A DNA stretch of 64,000 bases. Source: Citrobacter freundii ATCC 8090 = MTCC 1658 = NBRC 12681. GTDB lineage: Bacteria; Pseudomonadota; Gammaproteobacteria; Enterobacterales; Enterobacteriaceae. Below the pieces are notes generated by a model. It did no database searches. It saw only the letters and a program-made list of their open reading frames with translations, and had not been told where the DNA came from. The translations under genes were made by a program, and so were the position numbers. The stretch lies in NCBI RefSeq assembly GCF_011064845.1, contig NZ_CP049015.1:868001-932000 (forward strand), written 5' to 3'. Numbering within the stretch: position 1 is the first letter of the stretch; the number at the start of each line of letters is the position of its first letter. Shown in pieces: positions 19,464 through 29,538 of the stretch.

Positions 19464-19994
19464 TTATTCAGTCAGCGTCCAGCGTTGCAGCTGCGTATAA
19501 CGCGTGCGTCCTCGTGCGAATGAAGAGGAGTAAAGTGCGAACTCCGTGACCGGAAATGACCAGCCAAAGCCCGGTGGGGGGATGGGAACCGCGTGTCCGG
19601 CATCGCGCAGCAGCGTGATATGTGGGTGAAACGGCTGCGGGCTTTGATAACATCCGCTGCGTGCGGCCTGCGCCCGCAGCATATTCGCCAGTTGTAACAG
19701 TCCGCGCGGTGGCTGACGCATCCCCAGCCACACGACCCGCGAGCGCAGCCATTGCCCGGCATCATCCAGTTTGAGCGTAAAACCTGGTTGGCGAATGCGT
19801 CCGGCTAGTTGCGACAACGCCTGTTGCTTCTCTGCGCTGACATCACCTAAAAAGGCCAGCGTCAGATGCAGGTTTTCTGCTGCAACGGGACGCCCGGCTT
19901 CTGCGGGGAACTGCTCCGCACGCCAGTGAACAATTGGCTCACGGATTGCGCCAGGCAATTCAATCGCAAAGAACAGCCTTTTTGGCTCAGACAT
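19464..19994 (-). CDS. thpR: RNA 2',3'-cyclic phosphodiesterase (2H family)
   Basis: A 176-residue 2H phosphoesterase, formerly LigT, acting on 2'-5' RNA linkages and 2',3'-cyclic phosphates. The two HxT motifs are visible as HLTLAFL and HPHITLLRD. The start MSEPKRLFFA at 19994 gives family length; a longer in-frame extension runs over the divergent hrpB start and is rejected. It ends 15 bases before sfsA begins. Confidence 0.94.
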   Translation of the reverse strand: MSEPKRLFFAIELPGAIREPIVHWRAEQFPAEAGRPVAAENLHLTLAFLGDVSAEKQQALSQLAGRIRQPGFTLKLDDAGQWLRSRVVWLGMRQPPRGLLQLANMLRAQAARSGCYQSPQPFHPHITLLRDAGHAVPIPPPGFGWSFPVTEFALYSSSFARGRTRYTQLQRWTLTE

Positions 19995-20067
19995 GATGGA
20001 TACTCGGTTATGAATTAACGCGATGCTACAATGCAGCGCGAAGAATGTTAACCCTCTGGAGCTATTT

Positions 20068-22497
20068 GTGACGTCGTTGCCCGTTGCCGCCGTAGTGCCT
20101 GAACTGTTTACCGCCCTTGATGCCTCGCCGCAGGTGCTGCTGACCGCGCCGACCGGTGCCGGGAAATCGACCTGGCTGCCGTTGCGACTGCTTGAACATG
20201 GTGGCATCAAGGGGCGGATTATTTTGCTGGAGCCGCGTCGTCTGGCGGCACGCAACGTGGCGCAGCGGTTGGCGGAGTTGCTGAACGAAAAGCCCGGTGA
20301 GACCGTGGGTTATCGCATGCGCGCGCAAAGCTGCGTGGGGTCGCAGACCCGGCTGGAAGTGGTGACGGAAGGCGTCCTGACGCGCATGATCCAACGCGAT
20401 CCCGAACTCACTGGCGCCGGGTTAGTGATCCTCGATGAATTTCACGAACGGAGCTTGCAGGCCGACCTGGCGCTGGCGCTGTTGCTGGATGTACAGCAAG
20501 GTCTTCGTGACGATCTGAAACTATTGATCATGTCCGCAACGCTCGATAACGGGCGCTTGCAGCAGTTATTGCCCGATGCGCCCATGATTATCTCTGAAGG
20601 CCGCACATTCCCCGTCGAGCGACGGTATCAGCCGCTGGCGGCACATCTGCGTTTTGACGAAGCGGTGGCGATAGCCACGGCGGAGCTACTGCGCCATGAA
20701 AGCGGGTCGCTGCTGCTGTTTTTACCGGGCGTTGGGGAAATCCTGCGTGTGCAGGAACAACTGGCAACGCGTGTGGGCGGCGATGTTGTGTTATGTCCGT
20801 TGTACGGCGCGTTGACGCTGGCTGAGCAGCGTCAGGCGATTTTGCCCGCGCCGCAAGGTAAGCGCAAAGTGGTGCTGGCGACCAATATTGCCGAAACCAG
20901 CTTAACGATTGAAGGCATCCGGTTGGTGGTGGATTGCGCCCAGGAGCGCGTGGCGCGCTATGACGCGCGTACCGGTTTAACGCGGTTGATTACCCAGCGC
21001 ATTAGCCAGGCATCGATGACACAGCGAGCCGGGCGAGCTGGTCGTCTGGAGCCAGGTATCTGCCTACATTTGCTTGCCAAAGAGCAGGCGGAAAGAGCGG
21101 CGGCGCAGGGAGAGCCTGAGATATTACAGAGCGATCTGTCCGGACTACTGATGGAGCTGCTGCAATGGGGATGTACCGATCCTGAGCAACTGAACTGGCT
21201 GGATACGCCGCCCGCTATTAACCTGCAGGCGGCAAAACGGCTGTTGCAGATGCTGGGCGCGCTTGAGGGCGACAGGCTCAGTGCCCGTGGGCAGAAAATG
21301 GCGGCTTTGGGTAATGATCCCCGTTTAGCGGCTATGCTGGTTAGCACCAAAAATGACGATGAAGCGGCATCGGCCGCAAAACTGGCCGCAATTCTGGAAG
21401 AGCCGCCGCGCGGGGGCAGCACCGATTTAGCTGTGGCGTTTTCACGAAATCAGCCCGCCTGGCAGCAGCGCAGTCAACAATTATTGAAACGGCTTAACGT
21501 ACGCAGCGGGCAGCCCGACATCGCGTTGCTCCCTTTGTTGCTGTCGCAAGCGTTTGCCGATCGGATCGCCCGTCGACGTGGACAAGAAGGGCGCTATCAA
21601 CTGGCCAACGGCATGGGCGCGATGCTGGATGTCGATGACGCCCTGGGGCGCCATGAGTGGCTGATAGCGCCGCTGTTACTGCAGGGTAGCGCATCGCCAG
21701 ATGCGCGTATTTTGTTAGCGTTGCCGCTGGATATTGAAGCGTTGATGCAGACGTGTCCTGAACTGCTGCAACAGTCCGACACCATCGAATGGGATGAAGC
21801 CCAGGGAACGTTAAAAGCACTGCGTCGGTCGCGTATCGGCCAGTTGACGGTAAAAGTACAGCCGCTAGCCAAGCCCTCGGAAGAAGAGTTGCATCAGGCG
21901 ATGCTGAATGGTATTCGCGATAAAGGGCTAAGTGTGCTCAACTGGACGCCGGAGGCCGAGCAGTTTCGGCTGCGTTTGCAATGTGCGGCAAACTGGTTAC
22001 CGGAGTACGACTGGCCTGCGGTAGATGAGGATTCTCTGCTGAAGACGCTCGAGCTCTGGCTGTTGCCGCACATGAGCGGTGTGCACTCTTTACGCGCGTT
22101 AAAAGCACTCAATGTGGGTCAGGCATTGCGCGGTTTGCTGGACTGGTCAATGCTGCAACGTCTGGATAGTGAACTGCCAGCGCATTACACTGTGCCAACG
22201 GGAAGCCGGATTGCCATTCGCTATCATGAGGATAATCCTCCTGTATTGGCCGTTCGGATGCAGGAAATGTTTGGTGAAGCAAACACCCCGACTATCGCCC
22301 AGGGACGCGTGCCGCTGGTACTGGAGCTGTTGTCTCCGGCCCAAAGACCGCTACAGGTGACGAGCGATCTAAGCGCGTTCTGGCAGGGATCGTACCGCGA
22401 GGTGCAAAAAGAGATGAAAGGGCGTTATCCCAAACATGTCTGGCCGGACGATCCGGCGAATACCGCGCCAACGCGGCGCACCAAAAAGTATTCATAA
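20068..22497 (+). CDS. hrpB: ATP-dependent RNA helicase HrpB
   Basis: A DEAH-box-like helicase of 809 residues, of unknown cellular role in most enterobacteria. Walker A APTGAGKST, the DEFH box LDEFHERS, SAT motif MSATLD, and motif VI QRAGRAGR are present, followed by the HrpB-specific C-terminal domain. A GTG start at 20068 after CTGGAG is chosen because it matches the E. coli N-terminus; an ATG 15 codons upstream is in poor context. It is divergent from thpR and followed by mrcB. Confidence 0.95.
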   Translation: MTSLPVAAVVPELFTALDASPQVLLTAPTGAGKSTWLPLRLLEHGGIKGRIILLEPRRLAARNVAQRLAELLNEKPGETVGYRMRAQSCVGSQTRLEVVTEGVLTRMIQRDPELTGAGLVILDEFHERSLQADLALALLLDVQQGLRDDLKLLIMSATLDNGRLQQLLPDAPMIISEGRTFPVERRYQPLAAHLRFDEAVAIATAELLRHESGSLLLFLPGVGEILRVQEQLATRVGGDVVLCPLYGALTLAEQRQAILPAPQGKRKVVLATNIAETSLTIEGIRLVVDCAQERVARYDARTGLTRLITQRISQASMTQRAGRAGRLEPGICLHLLAKEQAERAAAQGEPEILQSDLSGLLMELLQWGCTDPEQLNWLDTPPAINLQAAKRLLQMLGALEGDRLSARGQKMAALGNDPRLAAMLVSTKNDDEAASAAKLAAILEEPPRGGSTDLAVAFSRNQPAWQQRSQQLLKRLNVRSGQPDIALLPLLLSQAFADRIARRRGQEGRYQLANGMGAMLDVDDALGRHEWLIAPLLLQGSASPDARILLALPLDIEALMQTCPELLQQSDTIEWDEAQGTLKALRRSRIGQLTVKVQPLAKPSEEELHQAMLNGIRDKGLSVLNWTPEAEQFRLRLQCAANWLPEYDWPAVDEDSLLKTLELWLLPHMSGVHSLRALKALNVGQALRGLLDWSMLQRLDSELPAHYTVPTGSRIAIRYHEDNPPVLAVRMQEMFGEANTPTIAQGRVPLVLELLSPAQRPLQVTSDLSAFWQGSYREVQKEMKGRYPKHVWPDDPANTAPTRRTKKYS

Positions 22498-22577
22498 ATT
22501 GAGAGATTTCTTCTTCTGTCGCAGGACGGAAGAACAGAGAATCGGGCCTTTGCGCCTGAATGTTGCGGAGAAAAAGC

Positions 22578-25115
22578 ATGGCGGGGAATGACCGCGAGCC
22601 AATTGGACGTAAAGGGAAACCCTCGCGTCCGGTGAAACAAAAGGTGAGCCGTCGTCAACTCAGAGATGAAGAGTATGACGACGATTATGATGATGATGAC
22701 TATGAGGATGAAGAACCGATGCCGCGTAAGGGTAAAGGCAAAGGGCGTAAGCCTCGTGGTAAACGCGGCTGGTTCTGGCTGCTGGTAAAACTGTCGATTG
22801 TTTTTTTGGTGCTGATCGCCATTTACGGCGTCTATCTGGACCAAAAAATCCGTAGCCGTATCGACGGTAAAGTCTGGCAGCTTCCGGCGGCAGTATATGG
22901 CCGCATGGTTAACCTTGAGCCAGAAATGCCCATCGGCAAGAACGAGATGGTGAAGCTGCTAGAGGCCACGCAGTATCGTCAGGTCTCGAAGATGACGCGT
23001 CCGGGCGAATTCACCGTACAGGCGAAGAGCATTGAGATGATTCGTCGTCCGTTTGACTTCCCGGACAGTAAAGAAGGGCAGGTGCGCGCACGTCTGACCT
23101 TTGATGGCGATCATCTGGACACTATCGAGAATATGGATAACAACCGCCAGTTCGGTTTCTTCCGTCTCGATCCACGCCTGATTACCATGCTCTCTTCACC
23201 TAACGGCGAGCAGCGCCTGTTTGTCCCGCGCAGTGGATTCCCGGATCTGCTGGTAGATACGCTGCTGGCAACCGAAGACCGTCACTTCTATGAGCATGAT
23301 GGCGTCAGCCTCTACTCGATTGGTCGTGCGGTGCTGGCCAACCTGACGGCCGGTCGCACGGTGCAGGGGGCGAGTACGCTGACTCAGCAACTGGTGAAGA
23401 ACTTGTTCCTGTCCAGCGAACGTTCTTACTGGCGTAAGGCCAACGAAGCCTACATGGCGCTGCTGATGGATGCGCGTTACAGCAAAGATCGCATTCTTGA
23501 GCTGTACATGAACGAAGTCTATCTCGGTCAAAGCGGCGATAATGAAATTCGCGGCTTCCCGCTTGCGAGCCTCTATTATTTCGGTCGTCCGGTGGAAGAA
23601 CTGAGTCTCGACCAGCAGGCGTTGCTGGTGGGGATGGTTAAAGGGGCGTCAATCTATAACCCATGGCGTAACCCGAAGCTGGCGCTGGAGCGTCGTAACC
23701 TCGTGCTGCGTTTGCTGCAACAGCAGCAGATCATCGATCAGGATCTGTATGACATGCTGAGCGCGCGTCCGTTAGGCGTACAGCCGCGTGGTGGAGTGAT
23801 CTCGCCACAGCCTGCCTTTATGCAGATGGTGCGTCAGGAGCTACAGGCGAAACTCGGCGATAAAGTTAAAGATCTCTCCGGCGTGAAAATTTTCACCACC
23901 TTTGATTCCGTGGCGCAGGACGCTGCGGAAAAAGCGGCGGTGGAAGGCATTCCGGTGCTGAAGAAACAGCGTAAGCTGAGCGATCTGGAAACCGCGATTG
24001 TGGTGGTTGACCGATTCAGTGGCGAAGTTCGCGCCATGGTTGGCGGGGCAGAGCCGCAGTTCGCGGGCTATAACCGTGCGATGCAGGCGCGTCGTTCGAT
24101 TGGTTCTCTGGCGAAGCCGGCGACCTATCTGACTGCGCTCAGCCAGCCGAAGCTTTACCGCCTGAATACCTGGATTGCCGATGCGCCGATTGCGCTACGT
24201 CAGCCGAACGGTCAGGTCTGGTCGCCACAGAACGATGATCGTCGCTATAGCGAAAGCGGAAAAGTGATGCTGGTGGATGCGTTAACCCGCTCCATGAACG
24301 TACCGACGGTAAATCTGGGGATGGCGCTGGGCTTGCCTGCCGTGACTGATACCTGGTTGAAGCTGGGCGCGCCGAAAGATCAGCTTAACCCGGTTCCGGC
24401 CATGCTGCTCGGGGCGTTGAACCTGACGCCAATCGAAGTAGCACAGGCGTTCCAGACTATCGCCAGCGGCGGGAACCGTGCGCCGTTGTCGGCGCTGCGT
24501 TCGGTGATTGCCGAAGATGGTACCGTGCTGTACCAGAGCTTCCCGCAGGCTGAGCGTGCCGTTCCGGCGCAGGCGGCGTATATGACGCTGTGGACCATGC
24601 AGCAGGTGGTTCAGCGTGGTACGGGTCGTCAGCTTGGCGCGAAATATCCTGGCTTGCATCTGGCAGGGAAAACCGGGACCACCAACAACAACGTGGATAC
24701 CTGGTTTGCCGGGATCGACGGCAGCCAGGTGACCATCACCTGGGTGGGCCGCGATAACAACCAGCCAACCAAGCTGTACGGTGCCAGCGGCGCGATGTCG
24801 ATTTATCAGCGTTATCTGGCTAACCAGACGCCAACACCGCTGGTGCTGACGCCACCGGAGGATGTGGTGGATATGGGCGTAGACTACGACGGTAACTTCG
24901 TTTGTAGCGGCGGGATGCGCACGCTTCCGGTATGGACCACCGATCCTGATTCGCTGTGTCAGCAGGGTGAAATGCTGCAGCAGTCGGGGAATCCGTTCGA
25001 TCAATCTTCTCAACAGCCGCAGCAGCAGCCTCAACAGCAGCAACCGCCGCAGCAAGAGAAGAAAGACAGCGATGGCGTGGCTGGTTGGATAAAAGATATG
25101 TTTGGCGGTAACTGA
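22578..25115 (+). CDS. mrcB: Penicillin-binding protein 1b
   Basis: A bifunctional peptidoglycan synthase of 845 residues in the inner membrane. Layout: acidic/basic cytoplasmic tail, one membrane segment (about 64-87), UB2H domain for LpoB, glycosyltransferase domain with [10 protein letters not shown] (Glu233), and transpeptidase with Ser510 in [11 protein letters not shown] and KTGTT motifs. The C-terminus carries a Gln/Pro-rich linker that is slightly longer than in E. coli. An internal Met at about 46 could give the shorter PBP1b form known in E. coli. The start [10 protein letters not shown] is preceded by GCGGAG. Confidence 0.97.
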   Translation: MAGNDREPIGRKGKPSRPVKQKVSRRQLRDEEYDDDYDDDDYEDEEPMPRKGKGKGRKPRGKRGWFWLLVKLSIVFLVLIAIYGVYLDQKIRSRIDGKVWQLPAAVYGRMVNLEPEMPIGKNEMVKLLEATQYRQVSKMTRPGEFTVQAKSIEMIRRPFDFPDSKEGQVRARLTFDGDHLDTIENMDNNRQFGFFRLDPRLITMLSSPNGEQRLFVPRSGFPDLLVDTLLATEDRHFYEHDGVSLYSIGRAVLANLTAGRTVQGASTLTQQLVKNLFLSSERSYWRKANEAYMALLMDARYSKDRILELYMNEVYLGQSGDNEIRGFPLASLYYFGRPVEELSLDQQALLVGMVKGASIYNPWRNPKLALERRNLVLRLLQQQQIIDQDLYDMLSARPLGVQPRGGVISPQPAFMQMVRQELQAKLGDKVKDLSGVKIFTTFDSVAQDAAEKAAVEGIPVLKKQRKLSDLETAIVVVDRFSGEVRAMVGGAEPQFAGYNRAMQARRSIGSLAKPATYLTALSQPKLYRLNTWIADAPIALRQPNGQVWSPQNDDRRYSESGKVMLVDALTRSMNVPTVNLGMALGLPAVTDTWLKLGAPKDQLNPVPAMLLGALNLTPIEVAQAFQTIASGGNRAPLSALRSVIAEDGTVLYQSFPQAERAVPAQAAYMTLWTMQQVVQRGTGRQLGAKYPGLHLAGKTGTTNNNVDTWFAGIDGSQVTITWVGRDNNQPTKLYGASGAMSIYQRYLANQTPTPLVLTPPEDVVDMGVDYDGNFVCSGGMRTLPVWTTDPDSLCQQGEMLQQSGNPFDQSSQQPQQQPQQQQPPQQEKKDSDGVAGWIKDMFGGN

Positions 25116-25680
25116 TTTTTTAGCTGTCCTCCCCCGCATCGGTGCCTGCTGATGTGGGGGAATTCTCCCTCTTGCTGTATTCGCATTTCGGTCTGTATAG
25201 CAAGCTCAGGATAGGGTGAACAGTGATGGTGTTTCCTGCCTATATTTTCCGTTTAATCATAAATTCAATATATTATTTTTTTTGTATGTATCATCGGTTG
25301 GTTGATTTTATTCTATTTTTTCTGCGTTTTTTTATTATCTACCCGTATGCATATGTGAGTGATATTGTTTTTATGAATATGTTTATGCTGGCTAAAACCA
25401 CCATTAAGAAAATATTATTTCCATAAATTGTTCTGCTAAAACAAGATGTTGTGTGTTGTTTCTTTATTTTTGGTGAATGTGTTGATTAGCTTTTATTCAT
25501 CATGGTACGTAGAATAGATGACACAAGGGAATGTTTTAAACTGAATGAGTTGATAAAGATATATTATATCTATGATGTTGTTGGATTTATATTCCAGCAC
25601 TTCTCCAGCCATTGTCTATTTCCCCTCTGTGTTAACTTTTCTCTTCATTGATTTTTGTGAACATATGTAAGGAATACGTT
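25116..25680. promoter_or_regulatory. AT-rich gap before the fimbrial operon
   Basis: A 565-base region, clearly more AT-rich than the flanking genes. It opens with a 10-bp hairpin CCCCCGCATC/GATGTGGGGG (25131-25160, one G-U pair) that may end mrcB transcription, although no T-run follows. The rest should contain the fimbrial promoter. I saw no GATC site, no recombinase-type inverted repeats and no convincing -35/-10. A 67-codon hydrophobic frame at 25223-25426 is probably chance in AT-rich DNA. Confidence 0.5.
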
Positions 25681-26223
25681 ATGTGCAAAAAAATTATCAT
25701 CTCGTTGCTTGTCAGTAGTGCAATGGCAACTGTAGCAACATCTGCTTTTGCCGTTGATACCGGGACGGTAACGTTTAATGGGAAAATTCTTCCCGATAGT
25801 TGCGTGGTTGATGTAAACGGTACAGCGACAAACGGTACTGTGACGTTTAACAACCTTTCTCAAACTGCGTTTGGCGAAGATAAAAAAGTCGGCGACACGC
25901 AATCTTTTGCGATTACGCTGACAGAATGTGATGCTGCGGTTGCCAACCTCAATATCAAATTTGATGGGACGCGTATTGCCGGATACGACGATGAAGTCTT
26001 GCAGGCGACAGGGACTGCGCAGAACCTCGGGGTACGTATGCTTCCAGAAGGGAGCAGCAACTACGTGAAATTTGATGGCTCAGATCCTGAAGCGGCACTG
26101 AATAAGACTAACGGCGAGAGCGTGGTTTTTAATTATAAAGCTGAGGTTATCCAGGTTGGTAGCACTTTACCAACTACCGGTGATTATACCGCACAAGCGA
26201 CCTATACTCTGCTTTATCGTTAA
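25681..26223 (+). CDS. Fimbrial major subunit (chaperone-usher pilin)
   Basis: A 180-residue pilin precursor: signal peptide ending in SAFA, then VDTGTVTFNGKI, a typical donor-strand N-terminus followed by the first pilin strand. One disulfide is expected between the Cys in DSCVVDV and the Cys in TECDA. The C-terminus ATYTLLYR ends in the usual aromatic-rich beta-zipper recognised by the chaperone. The start at 25681 follows TAAGGAAT; an in-frame ATG 11 codons upstream is less good. It is the first gene of a four-gene operon, usually the most abundant product. Confidence 0.9.
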   Translation: MCKKIIISLLVSSAMATVATSAFAVDTGTVTFNGKILPDSCVVDVNGTATNGTVTFNNLSQTAFGEDKKVGDTQSFAITLTECDAAVANLNIKFDGTRIAGYDDEVLQATGTAQNLGVRMLPEGSSNYVKFDGSDPEAALNKTNGESVVFNYKAEVIQVGSTLPTTGDYTAQATYTLLYR

Positions 26224-26273
26224 TCATCATAAACCTGGCCCAGGCAGGGCCAGTATTTCAATGGAATGGAAAG

Positions 26274-26987
26274 ATGAAACGACTTATCACAGCATTAATA
26301 CTTATATTAACCTCGGGATTAAATTCGGTTCAAGCTGGCGTAGTAGTGGGTGGCACACGAATTATATATCCGGCTAACCAATCTGAAGTACAGATTGCTT
26401 TAAAAAATAAAGATAATGATAAACGTTATCTGGTGCAGAGCTGGGTCAGTAATATTGATGACAGCAAAGCGCCATTTATTATGACACCGCCAATTTACAA
26501 ATTGGACGAAAACCGCCAGACGCTGCTACACGTGGTTTATACCGGAAATAAATCGGCGCTGCCTCAGGATCGTGAGTCATTATTTATGGCGAACATCAAA
26601 TCTGTTGCAGCGATCCCAGAAGAATTGCATGACAAGAACACGTTACAATTTGCCATTAAAACTAAATTAAAACTGTTTTATCGCCCGGCCTCATTGACAG
26701 AAGACGAGGCAAAAATGGCCTGGCAATCGTTGCAATTTAGCCGCCATCAAAATCGACTGGTGGTGAAAAACCCCACACCCTTCTATGTCACCTTCGGACA
26801 GATCTCTGTGGCGGGAAAAGCGATTAAACCGGCTACAAACCAGTCCTCTCCGACGGCATTAACGATGATGGTCGCTCCATTTGGTGAGCAGCGTTTTCCG
26901 CTGCCATCGGCAGTAAAAGGCAACGTTGTCTGGACCGCAATTAATGATTTTGGCTCAGAAACCGAACAGCGTAAACAGTCGCTGTAA
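26274..26987 (+). CDS. Periplasmic fimbrial chaperone (PapD-like)
   Basis: A 237-residue chaperone with a signal peptide (cleavage after VQA). The N-terminal Ig domain has the subunit-anchoring Arg in GGTRIIYP, the conserved region DRESLFMANIKSV and the lysine for pilin C-terminus binding (KTKLKLFYRP). The F1-G1 loop is short, so it belongs to the FGS class that assembles thick rod-type fimbriae. The gene is 50 bases after the pilin and 12 to 32 bases before the usher. Codon use is AT-richer than in flanking housekeeping genes. Confidence 0.92.
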   Translation: MKRLITALILILTSGLNSVQAGVVVGGTRIIYPANQSEVQIALKNKDNDKRYLVQSWVSNIDDSKAPFIMTPPIYKLDENRQTLLHVVYTGNKSALPQDRESLFMANIKSVAAIPEELHDKNTLQFAIKTKLKLFYRPASLTEDEAKMAWQSLQFSRHQNRLVVKNPTPFYVTFGQISVAGKAIKPATNQSSPTALTMMVAPFGEQRFPLPSAVKGNVVWTAINDFGSETEQRKQSL

Positions 26988-27019
26988 ATCAGCTATCGAT
27001 GAGTTATGGGGTGACATTT

Positions 27020-29503
27020 ATGCCTTCACATCGTACTGCCCGGCTTTTTGCTCTCAATACGCTGACATTCGCTATATTGACTGCGAGTGGTTCCGTTTGT
27101 GCTGATGATTATTTCAATCTCAGTGTACTTGAAACGGGAACCCCACTTGAGAATACCGGGGCGCTTGAAGCTTTTTTACAGCATAATGGTTTATCCCCCG
27201 GACGTTATTTAACGTCGATTGTTTGGGATCAGGATCGCATTGATAAACGAAATTTAAATTACCTCCTTTCAAAAGATAACAGCAAACTGATTCCGCAATT
27301 TACCAAAGCGGAGCTGCGCGAACTGGGCGTTAAAGTTGATACGGTTCCGGCATTAAATAATGTTAACGAAGATACGTTGCTGGGTGATATTAGCGAATAT
27401 ATCGCGGATGGACGCTATGACTTCAATCCGGAAACACAGGTGCTGCAATTACGTATTCCGCAGATCTACCGCGACCGCAAAATTTCGGGCGAAAGCAATC
27501 CCACTTTCTGGGATGACGGCATTCCGGCTCTGTGGACCAGTTACTATATTTCGGGATCGCACCAACAATCCGGAGGTCAAAATAATGTTTCGAACTGGGC
27601 AAGTTTGAATTCAGGGATGAATATCGGCCCCTGGCGTTTGCGTAACACCAGCAATTGGGGGAGTGATAATGGTTGGCAATCTATTAATACGACGCTTGGA
27701 CGCGATGTCAAAGCATTGCGTAGCCAGCTTCAGATAGGGCAAACCTACACTAACGGCGAACTGTTCGATAGCGTGCAGATGACGGGCGTTAAGCTGGAGA
27801 CAGATACCAGTATGCAGCCCAGTGGATTACAGGGCTTTGCCCCGGTCGTTCGTGGGATTGCTAATAGCGATGCCAAAGTCACCATTAAGCAAAACGGTTA
27901 CACCATCTACCAGACCAACGTCTCGCCTGGCCCGTTTGAAATTCGTGATTTAACGCAGGTGACGGCAGGAGCGGATCTGGAAGTCACCGTGACGGAGGCC
28001 GACGGTACAGATCGCAGCTTTATTCAGGCCAGCTCCTCGGTGCCGATTATGCAACGTGAAGGCGCGCTGAAGTACAGCCTGGCAGCCGGGAAATATCGCG
28101 ATGTTGATAACGGTGAGGAGCCGGAATTCAGCCAGGCTACGGCAATTTATGGCTTACCTTTCGGAATTACCGCTTACGGCGGTCTGCAGGGCGCGTCGAT
28201 GTATCGCGCCGGACTGGTCGGCATCGGAGCTGATTTACGCGATTTTGGTTCGCTGTCGATGGATCTGACGGCGGCGAGAACCGCGTTTGACGACGAACGC
28301 GCGGATGCGAATGGCCAGTCGTGGCGCGCGCAGTACGCAAAAGATTTTCCGTTAACCAATACCACGGTCACGCTGGCCAGCTATCGTTATTCCACCTCCG
28401 GGTTTTATACCTTTCAGGAGGCTCTCGATCAGCGTAATAACAGCTACGACGATGACAGCATCTATAGCTATCGCGATAACTATAACCGTCGCAGCCGCCT
28501 GCAACTTAATCTTTCTCAGTCGTTACAGAACTGGGGATCGGTATACGCCAACGCTTATCAGCAAGATTACTGGGGAATGGAAGGCCATGAACGAAGCGTG
28601 AGTCTCGGTTACAGCAGCAGTTGGCAGGGCGTTAACTGGTCGCTGAATTACAGCATGACAAAAACGCCATCAACCACTAACGATCAGCAGTTTTCTATCT
28701 CAATGAATGTCCCTCTTTCGCGTTGGCTGGCGAATGCCTGGGGAACATATACTCTGACAAGTTCAAAAAATGGTAATAGTGCACATCAGGTTGGCGTCAG
28801 TGGAACGTTACTGGAAGATAACAATTTAAATTATAACCTTCAGCAAACCTACACCGATAACGATGTCGGTTATGGTGCCTATCTCTCTTCCCGGTATCGG
28901 ACATCGGTTGGCGAGTTCAGCGCCAATTACAGTTATCAAAAAGACAGTAAACAGTGGGGCTATGGCGCCCAGGGTTCCGTTGTTGCGCATTCGCAGGGAA
29001 TAACGCTTGGACAATCCATTCAGGATGCTTTTGCCATTGTGCACATTACCGATGGCGATAATGTAAAAATACAAAATTCCCGGGGGGTTTACACCGATTA
29101 TTGGGGCAATGCCATTGTGCCAACTTTAACCAATTATCGCCGTAATACTATTACTGTGAATACTCAGGGACGTGATGATATTGATATTCAGGATGCTTCT
29201 CTGGATGTGGTTCCGACAAAAGGGGCCGTCCTGAAGGCTGACTTCACGGCGCGTTCAGGTAAGCGTGCATTACTTACCTTAAAACATGGTCAGAGCGTGG
29301 TTCCTTTTGGTGCTCTGTTAAGTATGGACGGTACGACATCGATCGTGGGTGACGACGGTGAAGTGTATGTCACTGGGCTAAAAGGAACACAGCGCATTGA
29401 GGTGCAATGGGGAAATACCGCACAGACGAAATGTACGGGTAGCGTAAGCGTGCCTGAGAACATGGGTACGGGAATTCTCTCAGCTACGGTTAATTGCCAA
29501 TAA
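27020..29503 (+). CDS. Outer-membrane fimbrial usher
   Basis: An 827-residue FimD/PapC-type usher: signal peptide (cleavage after SVCA), N-terminal periplasmic domain, 24-strand barrel with plug, and C-terminal domains. The plug region around GFAPVVRGIANSDAKVTIKQ and the following PGPFEIRDL are diagnostic. The N-terminal domain lacks the cysteine pair seen in many ushers, while the C-terminal domain keeps a pair (KCTG and VNCQ). The start at 27020 is preceded by GGGGTGA; an ATG seven codons upstream has no good ribosome-binding site. Confidence 0.92.
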   Translation: MPSHRTARLFALNTLTFAILTASGSVCADDYFNLSVLETGTPLENTGALEAFLQHNGLSPGRYLTSIVWDQDRIDKRNLNYLLSKDNSKLIPQFTKAELRELGVKVDTVPALNNVNEDTLLGDISEYIADGRYDFNPETQVLQLRIPQIYRDRKISGESNPTFWDDGIPALWTSYYISGSHQQSGGQNNVSNWASLNSGMNIGPWRLRNTSNWGSDNGWQSINTTLGRDVKALRSQLQIGQTYTNGELFDSVQMTGVKLETDTSMQPSGLQGFAPVVRGIANSDAKVTIKQNGYTIYQTNVSPGPFEIRDLTQVTAGADLEVTVTEADGTDRSFIQASSSVPIMQREGALKYSLAAGKYRDVDNGEEPEFSQATAIYGLPFGITAYGGLQGASMYRAGLVGIGADLRDFGSLSMDLTAARTAFDDERADANGQSWRAQYAKDFPLTNTTVTLASYRYSTSGFYTFQEALDQRNNSYDDDSIYSYRDNYNRRSRLQLNLSQSLQNWGSVYANAYQQDYWGMEGHERSVSLGYSSSWQGVNWSLNYSMTKTPSTTNDQQFSISMNVPLSRWLANAWGTYTLTSSKNGNSAHQVGVSGTLLEDNNLNYNLQQTYTDNDVGYGAYLSSRYRTSVGEFSANYSYQKDSKQWGYGAQGSVVAHSQGITLGQSIQDAFAIVHITDGDNVKIQNSRGVYTDYWGNAIVPTLTNYRRNTITVNTQGRDDIDIQDASLDVVPTKGAVLKADFTARSGKRALLTLKHGQSVVPFGALLSMDGTTSIVGDDGEVYVTGLKGTQRIEVQWGNTAQTKCTGSVSVPENMGTGILSATVNCQ

Positions 29504-29538
29504 TGGAAGATGGCTTATGAATACGGAAATTGTCAGAT

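Noticed and set aside
19995..20255. N-terminal extension of thpR
   Set aside because: It runs across the divergent hrpB start, and the shorter start gives the 176-residue family length.
25223..25426. 67-codon hydrophobic reading frame in the gap before the fimbrial operon
   Set aside because: It lies in AT-rich DNA where Phe/Ile/Tyr-rich frames arise by chance, has no recognisable family and only a weak ribosome-binding site.
25116..25680. Possible phase-variation switch for the fimbrial operon
   Set aside because: No GATC pair for Dam/Lrp control, no recombinase gene and no inverted repeats of the fim type were found.
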